Source of the DNA: Dickeya poaceiphila | GTDB taxonomy: Bacteria; Pseudomonadota; Gammaproteobacteria; Enterobacterales; Enterobacteriaceae | NCBI RefSeq assembly: GCF_007858975.2 | Contig: NZ_CP042220.2 | Span: forward strand, 806,001 to 870,000 | Direction of reading: 5' to 3' | Length of the DNA: 64,000 nucleotides | Shown here: piece by piece, positions 19,140 to 28,305 of the stretch | Numbering within the stretch: the stretch's first letter is position 1 | Layout of the letters: each line of letters opens with the position of its first letter | The notes under the pieces: generated by a model | The model's database searches: none | Told to the model about the DNA's origin: nothing | Seen by the model: only the letters and a program-made list of their open reading frames with translations | Made by a program: the position numbers and the translations under genes

Positions 19140-20407
19140 TTATTGCAGCATGGAGGGATAGCGTACGCGTTCAGGGTCGCGCTGCATGATGATACGCCCG
19201 TGGCGGATGGACAACCGCGCTTTAGCCTGACGCTGCACGGCGTCGTAGTCGTTTTCCGCATCCAGAATCAGTAGGTTGGCCGGGCGGCCAACGGCGAGAC
19301 CATAGCGTTCGCCCAGATGCAGTGCCTTGGCGCTGTTGTCGGTGACGAAATCAAGACAGCGTTGCAGGTCCTGGTACCCCATCATGTGGCAGATATGTAG
19401 CCCGGCGTCGAGAATACGCAGAATGTTGCCGTTGCCGAGCGGATACCAGGGATCTTTGATGGAATCCTGTCCGAAGCAGACGTTCATGCCGGCGCGGTCC
19501 AGTTCGGCTACCCTGGTGACGCCGCGGCGTTTGGGGAAGCTGTCGAATCGGCCTTGCAGGTGGATGCTTTCGGTTGGACACGACACGAAGCTAATGCCCG
19601 AACGCCGTAGCAGACGGAACAGTTTTGAGCAGGACGGAACAGTTTTGAGCAGTAAGCGTTGTCATAAGACCCCATGGCTACGGTGTGGCTGGCGGTGACG
19701 CGCGCTCCCATATCCCGCATCCGCGCCTCCTCTGCCAGCACCTCCAGAAAACGTGAGTGTGGATCGTCGGTTTCGTCGCAATGTACATCGACCAGACAAC
19801 CGGTACGCTCCGCCAGATCCATCAGAAATTTCACCGAGCTGACCCCTTGTTCGCGGGTGTTTTCAAAATGAGGAATGCCACCGACCACGTCGGCACCCAG
19901 CGTGATGGCGCGCTCCATCAACTGGCGGCCTTCCGGGTATGAGTCGATGCCCTCTTGCGGAAAAGCGACGATTTGCAGGTCGATCAGATCTTTTACTTCG
20001 TCTTTGACGTCCAGCATCGCTTCCAGCGCCGCCAGCGATGGATCGGTAACATCGACATGAGTGCGAACGTGCTGGATGCCGTGGTCGCGCAGCATACCGA
20101 TCGCCGTATGAGCACGACGCCGGGTGTCTTCGCGGGTAATCGTGGCTTTGCGCTGGCTCCAGCGCTCAATCCCTTCAAACAGCGTGCCACTCATGTTCCA
20201 TTCCGGCTCGCCTGCGGTCAGGACGGCATCAAGATGAATGTGCGGCTCTACCAGCGGTGGGATGACCAGTTGCCCGGCGGCATCAATGGCGTCCGGCGTG
20301 GTGGGCAGCATAGTGGGTTGGACATCTATCGCAGCAATCAGGCCGTTGTGAAGTTGCAGCGTGTAAAACCCAGCCTGATGACGCAACGCAGCGTTGATAA
20401 TCTTCAT
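19140..20407 (-). pseudogene. codA: Cytosine-deaminase-like amidohydrolase, frameshifted by a 20-bp tandem duplication
   Basis: CodA-type metal-dependent amidohydrolase. The N-terminal part (20407 to about 19650) has the metal motif PHIHLDAV, RTHVDVTDPSL, DVHCDETDD and ASHTVAMGSYDNAY. The C-terminal part continues in another frame from about 19612, with SIHLQGRFDSFPKRRGVTRV, GQDSIKDPWYPLGNGN and SANL-type end motifs. The two halves together match CodA end to end. An exact 20-bp tandem duplication at the junction shifts the frame; removing one copy restores KLFRLLRRSGISFVSCPTES and a protein of about 415 residues. Full-length enzyme is therefore not made unless the duplication collapses. It overlaps its regulator gene in ATGA. 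Confidence 0.92.
19613..19652. repeat. Exact 20-bp tandem duplication that breaks the codA-like gene
   Basis: GACGGAACAGTTTTGAGCAG occurs at 19613-19632 and again at 19633-19652 with no mismatch. As 20 is not a multiple of three, the reading frame shifts. A direct tandem repeat of this size is a typical slippage product and could revert. Confidence 0.95.
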
Positions 20408-21345
20408 AACGACTCCTGTTCCTGTGGGAGGATATTGAACAGCGGTATCGCGGTTTCCTGCGTCGGTGAACCGGACAGACGCCAGATTAACAGTGCAACG
20501 GTAGCGCTGAGGCGAAACAACGGGTCATTCAGGCTGCTGCCCGACAGCTGTTCAATACGTTGCAGACGTTGATGCAGTGTATTGCGATGGATGTCCAGTC
20601 GCTCGGCGGCTTTGAGCAGATTGCTGTTTTCCTGCAATACCGCATCCAGCGTTTCAATCAGCAAATAAGGTGATTTGCGGCTATTTTCCATCAGATTGTC
20701 CAGTATGTTGTGCATAAATCGGGTGAGCAATGCCGGGTCGCTGACGGCGTTCAGCAATTGCAGCACCCCTGGTTCAGTGTAGTCGCACAAGCCGGTTTCA
20801 GGCCGCATAGCCGCAGCGGCGTTCAGCGCTTGTCTGGCTTCGTTGAGTCCGCGCCGGTAGTGCGAGGCCGTGCTGACCGGGCCGGATATCCCGCCGTGCA
20901 ACGTCAGTGGCGCGATATCGGCGTTGACGGCCTGGCGGAATGCCGCAAGCCCATGATGCCGTTGTTGCAGCAGCGGACTGTTGGCCGGTAACACCGTAAG
21001 CCATAGATCACCGAGCGTGACCGGCGGCAGGGCGTCGGGCATCCGTTTCTGTAGCTGTTGCTGCAACTGCTGGTGCGCCCCATGCAGTTGTGCTTCTGGG
21101 TAAGTTTGTGCTTCCGGGCAAGCGTCATGAGGTGAAGAAAACAAGGAGGCTATGTCGCATAAGCGCCATGCTATCACCCGGTGCGGCTGGTCCAGCGGCC
21201 ATTGCAACCGGGCGGCGCGCAGATAAATAAGCGACAGATCCAGTGAGTCGCTGGTCAGCAACTGGAGCAGAATATCGCTGCGCCATTTATCCCGGTCGCT
21301 TTCGCTATGACGATAAAACACCTTCCTGTGATGAGATGCCGACAT
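20404..21345 (-). CDS. PucR/CdaR-type helix-turn-helix regulator
   Basis: 313-residue regulator. The C-terminal helix-turn-helix is the PucR type: LLIETLDAVLQENSNLLKAA followed by AERLDIHRNTLHQRLQRIEQL. The middle has a GGDEF-like non-catalytic segment typical of CdaR/PucR proteins. The ATG at 21345 is preceded by GAGGGATCATC, so the longer frame upstream is rejected. It overlaps the deaminase gene in ATGA and probably controls uptake or breakdown of a purine, pyrimidine or related compound through it. Confidence 0.85.
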   Translation of the reverse strand: MSASHHRKVFYRHSESDRDKWRSDILLQLLTSDSLDLSLIYLRAARLQWPLDQPHRVIAWRLCDIASLFSSPHDACPEAQTYPEAQLHGAHQQLQQQLQKRMPDALPPVTLGDLWLTVLPANSPLLQQRHHGLAAFRQAVNADIAPLTLHGGISGPVSTASHYRRGLNEARQALNAAAAMRPETGLCDYTEPGVLQLLNAVSDPALLTRFMHNILDNLMENSRKSPYLLIETLDAVLQENSNLLKAAERLDIHRNTLHQRLQRIEQLSGSSLNDPLFRLSATVALLIWRLSGSPTQETAIPLFNILPQEQESL

Positions 21346-21627
21346 GATGATCCCTCTGACTTTGTCCCGATAGGGGAAACGGCAATGTCTGTGAAACGCA
21401 GCAAGAAACGTGCCGGTTTTGCTGTGAGCGGCGGTGCGGTGATGGGGGAGCAATCCTGTGCAGGCTGCATGATTTGGCGTCAAAATATGGCATGTCATGC
21501 CCGTTTGCTGTGCGTTGTGCTGTGTTATGCACCGCAAGTGTGACGCTGTCGGACGATCGAGAAGACGGGTCGCTAAGACTAAGAAACGGCAGTGGCCGTG
21601 ATGGCCACTGCCGAAGCAGAGGGGGAA

Positions 21628-23214
21628 TCAGCGTGTTTGCAGCAGAGGCGTATGCTCTTCAATACGGAACATCGCCATTGCCTGCACCAACTGGCGAGAC
21701 TGCTCTTCCAGCGATTGGGTAGTGTCGGTCGATGCCTTGACCAGCGAAGCATTCTGCTGGGCTACTTTGTCAATCTGGGTGAAGGCGATATTCACCTGTT
21801 CAATGCCGCGATGCTGTTCCTGAGAGGCGTAGGAGATCTCTTTCATCAGGCTGGTGATGCGGTTGATCTCTTCCGCTACGTCGTCCATGGTTTCACCCGC
21901 TTTGGCCGCCAGATCCAGCCCTTGCGACACATGGGACTGAGAGTCCAGAATCAGCGTGCGGATCTCTTTGGCGGCCTGGGCGCTGTGCTGCGCCAGATTC
22001 CGCACTTCGCCTGCGACCACGGCAAAACCTTTGCCCTGCTCACCGGCGCGGGCGGCTTCCACGGCGGCGTTGAGCGCCAGAATGTTGGTCTGGAAGGCAA
22101 TGCCGTCGATAACGCCGAGAATATCGCTGATGCGTTTGGCGCTGGTGGCGATTTCACGCATTTTCTCCACTACATAGTTAACGGATTCATTGCCGCGATC
22201 CGTGGTGTCGGAAACCTGATTGGTCAACTGGTGGGCCAGTTCAGCGTTATCGGCATTGCGTTTAACCGTCGCACTCAGTTCTTCCAGGCTGGCGGCTGTC
22301 TGCTCCAGCGCCGCGACCGACTCCTCGGTGCGTTCTGCCAGATGGCGGTTACCGCTGAACAGTTCACGACTGCCTTGATCAATCTGATAACTGGCGTCAC
22401 GTACCTGACCGACTGAATTCAGCAACGCCAGTTGCATACGCTCGATGGCATCGTTCAGCCGCCCCAGTTCATTGTTGCCTGCAGGCGTAACGCGGCGGGT
22501 CAAATCACCGGAAGCCACGTGCTCCAGTTGCTCAATAGCGTTGTCCAGCGGTTTGAGCAGCATGTGGCGCAATGCCAACCAACCCAGCAGTACCAGCAGC
22601 AAAGATAACAAACAGGCAAACCCGATCAGCATCAGCATTAACCGTTCGTTGCTATTGGCCTGTTGGATGTGTTGTGCGGAGAGTTGTTGGGAGTAGCTGC
22701 GGAAATTCTGGATGGATTTATCAAACGCATCGCTAAGCGGGGTCAGATTGTTTTCCAGCAAGGTGTAATATTCGTCGGTGTACTGTCTTTTCAGGGCGTC
22801 TAACATCGGTTTTAGCCCCTGGTTCAGGTAATCCTGATAACTTTTCAACACCTGTTGCGCCAGTTTCTGTTCTGGTTCGCTCGTGGTTTCCACACTGCTG
22901 AACTGGCGAATTTCCTTGTCGGATTGTTGTACGTAGCTGTCCAATTTATCCGTTTCTTTGGCGCCTACGTCCAGCAACCCGATTTCTATTTTACGTACCG
23001 CCAGCGTAGCGGACGCTCTGGCACGTAACGTCAGGTTATAACCATTCATCAACGCGCCCAACTGTTCACCCTGGATCTGATTGAGCGACGTCAGGGAAGC
23101 GCGGCTCTTATTGATAGCCTGAATCCCCATACCGCTGACCAGCAGTAATAACAGGGTGATAACGGCCAGCAGCGTCAGCAGACCGGTACGGATGGAGATA
23201 TTTTTTAAACGCAT
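21628..23214 (-). CDS. Methyl-accepting chemotaxis protein, Tar/Tsr type
   Basis: 528-residue chemoreceptor. It has an N-terminal transmembrane helix (about residues 10-32), a periplasmic four-helix-bundle sensor, a second helix near 185-210, a HAMP linker and the cytoplasmic signalling domain. The hairpin tip is [33 protein letters not shown]. The C-terminus ends without the NWETF-type CheR-docking pentapeptide, so it may depend on other receptors for methylation. The ligand is unknown. A weak hairpin pairing near 21587-21612 follows the gene. Confidence 0.94.
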   Translation of the reverse strand: MRLKNISIRTGLLTLLAVITLLLLLVSGMGIQAINKSRASLTSLNQIQGEQLGALMNGYNLTLRARASATLAVRKIEIGLLDVGAKETDKLDSYVQQSDKEIRQFSSVETTSEPEQKLAQQVLKSYQDYLNQGLKPMLDALKRQYTDEYYTLLENNLTPLSDAFDKSIQNFRSYSQQLSAQHIQQANSNERLMLMLIGFACLLSLLLVLLGWLALRHMLLKPLDNAIEQLEHVASGDLTRRVTPAGNNELGRLNDAIERMQLALLNSVGQVRDASYQIDQGSRELFSGNRHLAERTEESVAALEQTAASLEELSATVKRNADNAELAHQLTNQVSDTTDRGNESVNYVVEKMREIATSAKRISDILGVIDGIAFQTNILALNAAVEAARAGEQGKGFAVVAGEVRNLAQHSAQAAKEIRTLILDSQSHVSQGLDLAAKAGETMDDVAEEINRITSLMKEISYASQEQHRGIEQVNIAFTQIDKVAQQNASLVKASTDTTQSLEEQSRQLVQAMAMFRIEEHTPLLQTR

Positions 23215-23579
23215 GGTTCCATTTCCTATGTGTGTGCAGAGAACAAAAAAACCACTGACAAAGCCTGTTTATGGCTCGCCGTACGTTAAGGTGCTGTAGG
23301 GGTAATTTTGTTCAGAACATAGCAGATGAAACAGTCCGTTAGAAAGTGAGATTCTCTTATATTTTGTGAATGGAAATATATATATATTCGGGGAATTAAT
23401 CTTTAGGGAAGATCAAATGGCGCTAAATAAATTCGCCCGGCGCTGATCACTGGTTTATCATCTGCTGATAAAAAATGAACATAATGGGCCGATGCCTTGG
23501 CTGGCGAGCGCCATACCAGTTCTGGTCCGCGTTTTCCGGGGCAGTCGAATGAATGTCCGGCAAGGTTTCCGAGGTTTCT
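23215..23579. other. Divergent intergenic region between chemoreceptor and nsrR
   Basis: 365 bases holding the promoters of two divergent genes. It includes an AT-run (ATATATATATAT near 23372). I see no gene, and no convincing sigma-28 site for the chemoreceptor. Confidence 0.4.
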
Positions 23580-24005
23580 GTGCAGTTAACAAGTTTTACA
23601 GATTATGGTTTGCGAGCGCTGATTTATATGGCGTCACTGCCGGAGGGCAAAATGACCAGCATTTCAGAAGTCACTGAAGTGTATGGCGTGTCACGCAATC
23701 ATATGGTGAAGATAGTCAATCAACTGAGTCATGCCGGGTTGGTTATGGCCGTACGCGGTAAAAATGGCGGCATCCGATTGGGACGCGATCCGTCTGCTAT
23801 CCGCATTGGCGATGTGGTGCGGGAATTGGAGCCGCTCTCTCTGGTTAACTGTAGCAAGGAGTTTTGTCATATCACCCCCGCCTGCCGTTTAAAGCAAGCC
23901 TTGCATCAGGCGGTACAGAATTTCCTGAAAGAACTGGATAATTATACGCTCGCCGATATGGTGGAAGAAAATCCGCCCCTCTATAAATTACTTCTGGTTG
24001 ATTAA
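23580..24005 (+). CDS. nsrR: Nitric-oxide-sensing repressor NsrR
   Basis: Rrf2-family iron-sulphur repressor, 141 residues, that loses DNA binding on reaction with NO. It begins [20 protein letters not shown] after the initiator, has the winged helix [20 protein letters not shown], and the three cluster cysteines in [13 protein letters not shown]. The match to E. coli NsrR is close throughout. The GTG at 23580 has GAGGTTTCT in front and gives the same N-terminus as E. coli. rnr follows, as in E. coli. Confidence 0.95.
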   Translation: MQLTSFTDYGLRALIYMASLPEGKMTSISEVTEVYGVSRNHMVKIVNQLSHAGLVMAVRGKNGGIRLGRDPSAIRIGDVVRELEPLSLVNCSKEFCHITPACRLKQALHQAVQNFLKELDNYTLADMVEENPPLYKLLLVD

Positions 24006-24045
24006 GCCTGTTCAGCCAACTGCTGATGACAACGGAGGAACCGCA

Positions 24046-26520
24046 ATGTCACAAGATCCGTTTCTGGAACGTGAAGCAGAAAAATACGAATTCCCTATCC
24101 CCAGCCGCGAGTACATTCTGGAGCATCTGGCAAAACGAGATACGCCTATCAGCCGCGAGGAGTTGGCTTCTGATCTACAACTGACCAGCGATGAACAACT
24201 GGAAGGGTTGCGTCGTCGGCTGCGCGCCATGGAGCGTGATGGACAACTGGTGTTTACTCGCCGCCAGTGTTACGCGCTGCCGGAAAAACTGGATTTGCTG
24301 CGCGGTACGGTGATTGGTCATCGTGATGGCTATGGTTTTCTGCGGGTGGAAGGGCGTAAAGATGACCTTTACCTGTCCGCCGAACAAATGAAAACCGTGA
24401 TTCATGGCGATGTGGTGCTGGCTCAGTCGCTGGGGGAAGACCGCCGGGGACGTCGGGAAGGGCGCATCGTACGCGTACTGGAGCCGCGCAACAGCCAGAT
24501 AGTCGGGCGTTACTTCACCGAAGCCGGCACCGGTTTTGTGGTGCCGGACGACAGCCGCCTGAGTTTTGACATCCTGATTCCGCCGGAATTTATCGCCGGT
24601 GCCCGTATGGGGTCGGTGGTGGTAGTGGATCTGACCCAACGTGCGACCCGCCGCACCAAGGCTATCGGCAAGATAGTGGAGATTCTCGGCGATAACATGG
24701 GGACCGGGCTTGTGGTAGACATCGCGCTACGCACCCATGAGATCCCGCATAGTTGGCCGCCCAAAGTGGAAGAGCAGGTGAGTGACCTGACGGAAGAGGT
24801 GCCGGAAGACGCCAAACAAGGCCGGGTCGATTTACGTAAACTGCCGCTGGTCACCATTGACGGTGAAGACGCGCGCGATTTTGACGACGCCGTGTACTGT
24901 GAGAAGAAACGCGGCGGCGGCTGGCGACTGTGGGTGGCTATCGCTGACGTCAGCTACTATGTGCGTCCTGGTACGGCGTTGGACCATGAGGCCCGCGCGC
25001 GCGGCACCTCGGTTTACTTCCCGTCGCAGGTGGTGCCGATGCTGCCGGAAGTGCTTTCCAACGGGCTGTGTTCGCTCAACCCACAGGTAGATCGCCTGTG
25101 TATGGTGTGTGAAATGACCGTTTCCGCGCAGGGCAAATTATCCGGCTACCAATTCTATGAAGCGGTGATGAGTTCTCATGCCCGTCTCACCTACACCAAG
25201 GTGTGGAATATTTTGCAGGGCGACGACGCGTTGCGCGAGCATTACCAGCCGCTGGTGGCACCGCTGGAAGAGCTGCACCGGATGTATAAGGTGCTGGAAC
25301 ATGCGCGTGAGGTGCGTGGCGGTATCGCATTTGAAACCGAAGAAGCCAAATTCATCTTTAACGCTGAACGTCGCATCGAACGGGTGGAAGCGGTGGTGCG
25401 TAACGATGCGCACAAGCTGATTGAAGAGTGCATGATTCTGGCGAATATCTCGGCGGCGAAGTTTGTCGAGAAGAGCGAAGAGCCGGCGTTGTTCCGTGTG
25501 CATGACCAGCCCAGCGAAGACCATGTGCTGGCGCTGCGCAGCGTGCTTGGCGAGCTGGGGCTGACGCTGAACGGCGGCATGAAACCGCAGCCGAAAGATT
25601 ATGCCGAACTGATGAATTCCATCGCTGAGCGGCCCGATCATGAAATGTTGCAGACTATGCTGCTGCGCTCAATGAAGCAGGCTATCTACGACCCGGAAAA
25701 CCGCGGTCACTTTGGGCTGGCGCTGACCTCGTATGCACACTTTACCTCGCCTATCCGGCGTTATCCGGACCTGTCGCTGCACCGTGCCATTAAGTATCTG
25801 TTGAGCGACCGTAAAGCCCGCTGGACTCACAGCGGTGGCTGGCACGCCGATTTCAACGAGATGTTACAACTGGGCGAGCACTGCTCGATGACGGAACGCC
25901 GGGCCGACGAAGCTACGCGTGATGTGGCCGACTGGCTGAAGTGTGACTTCATGCAGGATCATGTTGGGGAAACCTTTACCGGCATTATCTCCAGCGTCAC
26001 CGGTTTTGGTTTCTTCGTACGCCTCAATGACCTGTTTATCGATGGTCTGGTGCACGTCTCCACGCTGGATAACGATTATTATCGCTATGACAACGTCGGC
26101 CAGCGTTTGATCGGCGAATCCCGTGGTCAGACTTATCGACTGGGGGACGAGGTGGAAATCCGTGTTGAAGCGGTACACATGGATGAACGCAAGATTGATT
26201 TTGCGTTGATCTCTTCCACCCGTAAGGTGCGTGGTGCAGGCAAAACCGCGCGTGATCGGGTGAAGAAAGGCAGCGATGCAGGCGCGAAGCCACCGCGTCG
26301 TCGGCGCACCGGCCAGCGCGCCAACTTTGAGCCGGATAGCGCGTTCCGCCCTGAAGGCGACGGTAAAAAACGCCAGCCTGCCAGCAAGGATAAAGGTAAG
26401 GAGAAAACCGGCGGTAAAAAGAAGGCGGCAAAATCGCAAAAGAACGCTGAAAAAACGCGTAAGATTGCGGCAGCCACTCGCGCTAAGCGCGCCAGCAAAA
26501 AGACGAAACCGGCAGAGTGA
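24046..26520 (+). CDS. rnr: Ribonuclease R
   Basis: Processive 3'-5' exoribonuclease that degrades structured RNA, 824 residues. In order it has an N-terminal helix-turn-helix region ([16 protein letters not shown] onwards), cold-shock domains, the RNB catalytic domain with [14 protein letters not shown], an S1 domain ([20 protein letters not shown]) and a long Lys-rich tail from about residue 725. The ATG at 24046 follows ACGGAGGAACCGCA; the frame extends 16 codons upstream but the start matches E. coli. It lies between nsrR and rlmB. Confidence 0.97.
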   Translation: MSQDPFLEREAEKYEFPIPSREYILEHLAKRDTPISREELASDLQLTSDEQLEGLRRRLRAMERDGQLVFTRRQCYALPEKLDLLRGTVIGHRDGYGFLRVEGRKDDLYLSAEQMKTVIHGDVVLAQSLGEDRRGRREGRIVRVLEPRNSQIVGRYFTEAGTGFVVPDDSRLSFDILIPPEFIAGARMGSVVVVDLTQRATRRTKAIGKIVEILGDNMGTGLVVDIALRTHEIPHSWPPKVEEQVSDLTEEVPEDAKQGRVDLRKLPLVTIDGEDARDFDDAVYCEKKRGGGWRLWVAIADVSYYVRPGTALDHEARARGTSVYFPSQVVPMLPEVLSNGLCSLNPQVDRLCMVCEMTVSAQGKLSGYQFYEAVMSSHARLTYTKVWNILQGDDALREHYQPLVAPLEELHRMYKVLEHAREVRGGIAFETEEAKFIFNAERRIERVEAVVRNDAHKLIEECMILANISAAKFVEKSEEPALFRVHDQPSEDHVLALRSVLGELGLTLNGGMKPQPKDYAELMNSIAERPDHEMLQTMLLRSMKQAIYDPENRGHFGLALTSYAHFTSPIRRYPDLSLHRAIKYLLSDRKARWTHSGGWHADFNEMLQLGEHCSMTERRADEATRDVADWLKCDFMQDHVGETFTGIISSVTGFGFFVRLNDLFIDGLVHVSTLDNDYYRYDNVGQRLIGESRGQTYRLGDEVEIRVEAVHMDERKIDFALISSTRKVRGAGKTARDRVKKGSDAGAKPPRRRRTGQRANFEPDSAFRPEGDGKKRQPASKDKGKEKTGGKKKAAKSQKNAEKTRKIAAATRAKRASKKTKPAE

Positions 26521-26607
26521 CGCAGGTCGCCTGACCGTTGTATGTGTATCATGGGCAGCCGGGTTGGCTGCCTTAACCTGTTTGAAGCGTATTATTAAAG
26601 AGTAGTA

Positions 26608-27342
26608 ATGAGCGAAATTATTTACGGCATCCATGCGGTGAAAGCGCTGCTGGAACAAGATCCCCAACGTTTTCTGGACGTGTTCATCCTAAAAGGGCGT
26701 GAAGACCGCCGCCTGCAACCGCTGATCACCGAGCTGGAAGCCAACGGCATCGCGGTGCAGGTTGCCAGCCGCCAGTGGCTGGATGATAAGGTGGATGGCG
26801 CGGTGCATCAGGGCATTGTCGCCAGGGTGAAAGAAGGCAGACAGTATCAGGAAAACGACCTGCCGGGGCTGCTGGCATCGTTGGATACTCCGTTCCTGCT
26901 GGTGCTGGATGGGGTGACCGACCCGCACAATCTGGGTGCCTGCCTGCGTAGTGCTGACGCGGCGGGGGTTCACGCAGTGATTGTGCCGCGTGATCGTTCC
27001 GCCCAACTGAATGCCACCGCGAAGAAAGTCGCCTGCGGCGCAGCGGAAACGGTGCCGCTGATCCGCGTCACCAATCTGGCGCGCACGCTGCGTTTCTTGC
27101 AGGAACAAAACGTCTGGATCGTCGGTACGGCGGGCGAAGCGGATCATACCTTGTATCAAAGTAAACTGACTGGCCCACTGGCGTTGGTGATGGGGGCTGA
27201 AGGCGAGGGAATGCGTCGCCTGACCCGTGAGCATTGCGATGAGCTGATCAGCATTCCAATGGCGGGTAGTGTGTCGTCGCTGAATGTCTCGGTCGCCACC
27301 GGCGTCTGCCTGTTTGAGGCGGTGCGTCAGCGTTTGGTGTAA
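26608..27342 (+). CDS. rlmB: 23S rRNA (guanosine-2'-O-)-methyltransferase RlmB
   Basis: SpoU/TrmH-type methyltransferase, 244 residues, that methylates G2251 of 23S rRNA in E. coli. The N-terminal substrate domain begins [16 protein letters not shown]. The knotted SAM domain has the three SPOUT motifs: [28 protein letters not shown] and [16 protein letters not shown]. It follows rnr in the usual enterobacterial order. Confidence 0.97.
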   Translation: MSEIIYGIHAVKALLEQDPQRFLDVFILKGREDRRLQPLITELEANGIAVQVASRQWLDDKVDGAVHQGIVARVKEGRQYQENDLPGLLASLDTPFLLVLDGVTDPHNLGACLRSADAAGVHAVIVPRDRSAQLNATAKKVACGAAETVPLIRVTNLARTLRFLQEQNVWIVGTAGEADHTLYQSKLTGPLALVMGAEGEGMRRLTREHCDELISIPMAGSVSSLNVSVATGVCLFEAVRQRLV

Positions 27343-27389
27343 CGGTGGCGGGCGTGCGCTAAAAGAAACCGACACCGGGGAGATATCCG

Positions 27390-27423
27390 GCAACAGGGCA
27401 ACCGTCACGGGTTGCCCTGTTGC
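27390..27423. terminator. Long perfect hairpin after rlmB
   Basis: A 14-bp perfect stem, GCAACAGGGCAACC (27390-27403) with its complement at 27410-27423, and a 6-base loop. It lies in the convergent gap between rlmB and the small secreted-protein gene and may serve both. No T-run follows in either direction, so it is not a classical intrinsic terminator. A near-perfect 15-bp tandem repeat (TGCTATCGG[A/G]TGAAG at 27421 and 27436) lies directly after. Confidence 0.5.
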
Positions 27424-27457
27424 TATCGGATGAAGTGCTATCGGGTGAAGACAGGCG

Positions 27458-27733
27458 TTATTTCTTCAGGCTGGCGATTTTCTGTTCTACCGCCGCGCAC
27501 CATAGTACCGAATTGCGCGATGGCCAGGACGAGGCGGGTAAACGGCTTTCTACCGCCTGCTGCCACACCAACGACCCGATATCGACATTACCCAGCAGTT
27601 CGCGTGTGTTGACCAGCGATTCTATCCAGGCATTCCATTCCGGGCTGCGGCACGGATACTCCGAAGCCGCGACCGCACCGCTAAAGCCGCTGGTCAGCAG
27701 TAACAACGCGATGGCGGCAATCTTTGTTTTCAT
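27458..27733 (-). CDS. Small secreted hypothetical protein
   Basis: 91-residue protein that I do not recognise. It has a clear signal peptide (KTKIAAIALLLLTSGFSGAVAA, cut probably after AVAA) and a mature part of about 68 residues with two cysteines (EYPCRSPEWNAW and VLWCAAVEQK) that could form a disulphide. The ATG at 27733 has AGGATAAGG directly before it. It lies 49 bp after bsmA and may be in the same transcript. Confidence 0.75.
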   Translation of the reverse strand: MKTKIAAIALLLLTSGFSGAVAASEYPCRSPEWNAWIESLVNTRELLGNVDIGSLVWQQAVESRLPASSWPSRNSVLWCAAVEQKIASLKK

Positions 27734-27782
27734 CCTTATCCTCTCAATCTTGCTGTAGTGGTACTGATTTTGTCTGAGCGGT

Positions 27783-28151
27783 TCATGGTCGTGGCGCGGT
27801 TGGCAATGGCCGATAGAAGACCGCATAACCGTGCCAGCTATTCCGCAGCACATGTTCGTTTTCTGTCAGGCTGACGACCTGGTAGTAAGGCATACCACGT
27901 GCGTTGGCCTGACGCTGTATTTCCTGTACCGCATCATCCAGGCTGCCGTATACAGTGACCGAGACAGACCCGGTCTTTTGCAGTAGATAGCTTTGCTCTC
28001 TGGAGACTTCGACTGCCTGTTTTGCGGGGGGTGGTGGCGGAACCGGTTTGCCAGCCAGCAACGCGCAACTGCTGAGTAACATCGACAGCGTGGTGCTTAA
28101 CAATACCTTGCGCCAGAGCGTCGGACTAAACAGCCATGATAGGCGAGCCAT
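27783..28151 (-). CDS. bsmA: Biofilm/peroxide stress lipoprotein BsmA, DUF1471
   Basis: 122-residue lipoprotein: N-terminal signal, lipobox LSSC, a proline-rich linker (PVPPPPPAK) and a YhcN/DUF1471 domain with GSVSVTVYGSLDDAVQEI and ANARGMPYYQVVSL. E. coli BsmA (YjfO) has this layout and the same position near rlmB; there it influences biofilm and stress resistance. I use the ATG at 28151, with an upstream GTG at 28166 as alternative. Confidence 0.85.
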   Translation of the reverse strand: MARLSWLFSPTLWRKVLLSTTLSMLLSSCALLAGKPVPPPPPAKQAVEVSREQSYLLQKTGSVSVTVYGSLDDAVQEIQRQANARGMPYYQVVSLTENEHVLRNSWHGYAVFYRPLPTAPRP

Positions 28152-28252
28152 AATGCAATGCTCCACTCAGTTCAGTGTGAAAGTACAGGTAGTGTAACCG
28201 CTTGAGGAAAAGAGAGATACCGCTGGCGTGTAAAGGGGAAAACGCACTACGG

Positions 28253-28283
28253 CAAACCTCCGCCGCTAGCCAGCGGAGGTTTG
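28253..28283 (-). terminator. Hairpin after the second chemoreceptor gene
   Basis: CAAACCTCCGC (28253-28263) pairs perfectly with GCGGAGGTTTG (28273-28283), with a 9-base loop. It lies 23 bases past the chemoreceptor stop on the minus strand. Only a short T-tract follows. Confidence 0.6.
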
Positions 28284-28305
28284 AAACGATCCGTGCCTGA
28301 AACGA

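Noticed and set aside
24510..24857. Long antisense frames within rnr, aas, rlmB and other GC-rich genes
   Set aside because: They mirror codon-position composition of well-identified genes and carry no family signature.
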